A stretch of 5,590 nucleotides of DNA from an uncultured Schwartzia sp. (GTDB lineage Bacteria > Bacillota > Negativicutes > Selenomonadales > Selenomonadaceae), in contig CAJPUA010000078.1 in NCBI GenBank assembly GCA_905373705.1, forward strand, positions 1 through 5,590, read 5' to 3'. This document shows, in pieces, positions 5,457 through 5,590 of the stretch. Each line of letters begins with the position of its first letter. Position 1 is the stretch's first letter. The notes under the pieces are model-generated. The model saw only the letters and a program-made list of their open reading frames with translations. It was not told where the DNA came from and made no database searches. Made by a program: the position numbers and the translations under genes.

Positions 5457-5474
5457 GTCCCGGCGCACCGGAAC
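5457..5474 (-). promoter_or_regulatory. 5' stem-loop in the leader of the first Skp-like gene
   Basis: On the minus strand GTTCCGG (5474-5468) pairs with CCGGGAC (5463-5457) around the 4-base loop TGCG, giving 7 pairs with one T-G wobble. It begins within about one base of the predicted transcription start. A 5'-terminal stem-loop is a known way to protect mRNA from decay, as in E. coli ompA. The function here is inferred. Confidence 0.45.
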
Positions 5475-5481
5475 AAGGTAT

Positions 5482-5510
5482 ATTATAGCAAACTCCCCGT
5501 CGTTATTCAA
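5482..5510 (-). promoter_or_regulatory. Strong vegetative (sigma-70/A type) promoter of the cluster
   Basis: TTGAAT (5510-5505), a 17-base spacer, then TATAAT (5487-5482), with TG one base before the -10 (TGCTATAAT). The -10 and spacing are ideal and the -35 matches 4 of 6 positions. Predicted start near 5475, leaving a leader of about 51 bases before the ATG at 5424. It is the best promoter in the window and faces the whole outer-membrane block. Confidence 0.85.
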
Positions 5511-5568
5511 GGGGCTGGCACTCAGTTCCTTTTGCCCGGTCTTTATTTAGTAAACCGTGTCCCCGAAT
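5505..5568. repeat. Imperfect fold-back element upstream of the promoter (REP/MITE-like candidate)
   Basis: The outer arms are ATTC-AA-GGGG (5505-5514) and CCCCGAAT (5561-5568): 8 pairs with an AA bulge. Further in, GTG/CAC and AAC/GTT can pair on the minus strand around short internal loops (CACGGTT near 5560-5554 and AACTGAGTG near 5526-5518). The middle is A/T-rich. The inner unit, GGGG to CCCC (5511-5564, 54 bases), resembles short palindromic ends linked to REP-associated tyrosine transposases, but only one copy is in view. Bases 5569-5590 hold nothing I can call. Confidence 0.4.
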
Positions 5569-5590
5569 CAAGCCTTGGACTGGATAGCAA

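Noticed and set aside
5503..5589. A 28-codon open frame on the minus strand at the right edge, which could be the tail of an upstream gene
   Set aside because: It runs through the fold-back repeat and ends in the -35 box. Its translation shows no BamA-like or other recognisable C-terminus, and an open frame this short is expected by chance.
1..5590. tRNA, rRNA, CRISPR array, integrase or toxin-antitoxin genes
   Set aside because: I looked for them on both strands and saw no cloverleaf, array-like repeats or matching protein motifs. Nearly all of the window is accounted for by the seven genes and their short gaps.

Overview
The window holds a minus-strand block of outer-membrane and lipid A genes. 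Read in the direction of transcription (high to low coordinates) the order is: a small Skp/OmpH-type protein (155 aa), a long inner-membrane-anchored Skp/OmpH-like protein (350 aa), a Skp/OmpH-type lipoprotein (147 aa), lpxD, a LpxL/HtrB-type acyltransferase, lpxC and the start of fabZ, which runs off the left edge. All seven genes are on the minus strand. Open frames on the plus strand are shadows of these genes.

Organism: LPS genes are combined with strong Firmicutes-style signals, namely AGGAGG-type ribosome binding sites and TATAAT/extended -10 promoters. lpxC and an acyltransferase sit between lpxD and fabZ, unlike the skp-lpxD-fabZ-lpxA order of E. coli. This points to a diderm Firmicute of the class Negativicutes (Selenomonadales/Sporomusaceae-like). 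The class is an inference at about 0.75; I cannot name a genus.

Layout: 5425-5590 is the control region, with an imperfect fold-back repeat (5505-5568), a strong promoter (5482-5510), a stem-loop at the predicted mRNA 5' end (5457-5474) and a clean ribosome binding site. 4957-5424 is the first Skp-like gene. A hairpin plus T-tract (4894-4928) separates it from the 350-aa gene (3827-4879). The lipoprotein gene (3321-3764) lies 10 bases before lpxD (2282-3310). A second hairpin plus T-tract starts inside the lpxD stop codon (2257-2283). The acyltransferase (1337-2203), lpxC (450-1280) and fabZ (1-370) follow, the last two with their own candidate extended -10 promoters. No gene-free stretch exceeds 300 bases.

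How the genes work together: LpxD, LpxC and the acyltransferase are lipid A enzymes in the cytoplasm or at the inner face of the inner membrane. FabZ uses the same 3-hydroxyacyl-ACP pool that feeds LpxA and LpxD, so it sets the balance between phospholipid and LPS. The three Skp-like proteins would act in the periplasm on outer-membrane proteins. The most unusual item is the 350-aa protein: it keeps both ends of the Skp fold but has a helical region roughly three times longer and an N-terminal membrane anchor. The cluster therefore encodes three Skp-type proteins with apparently different membrane attachment.
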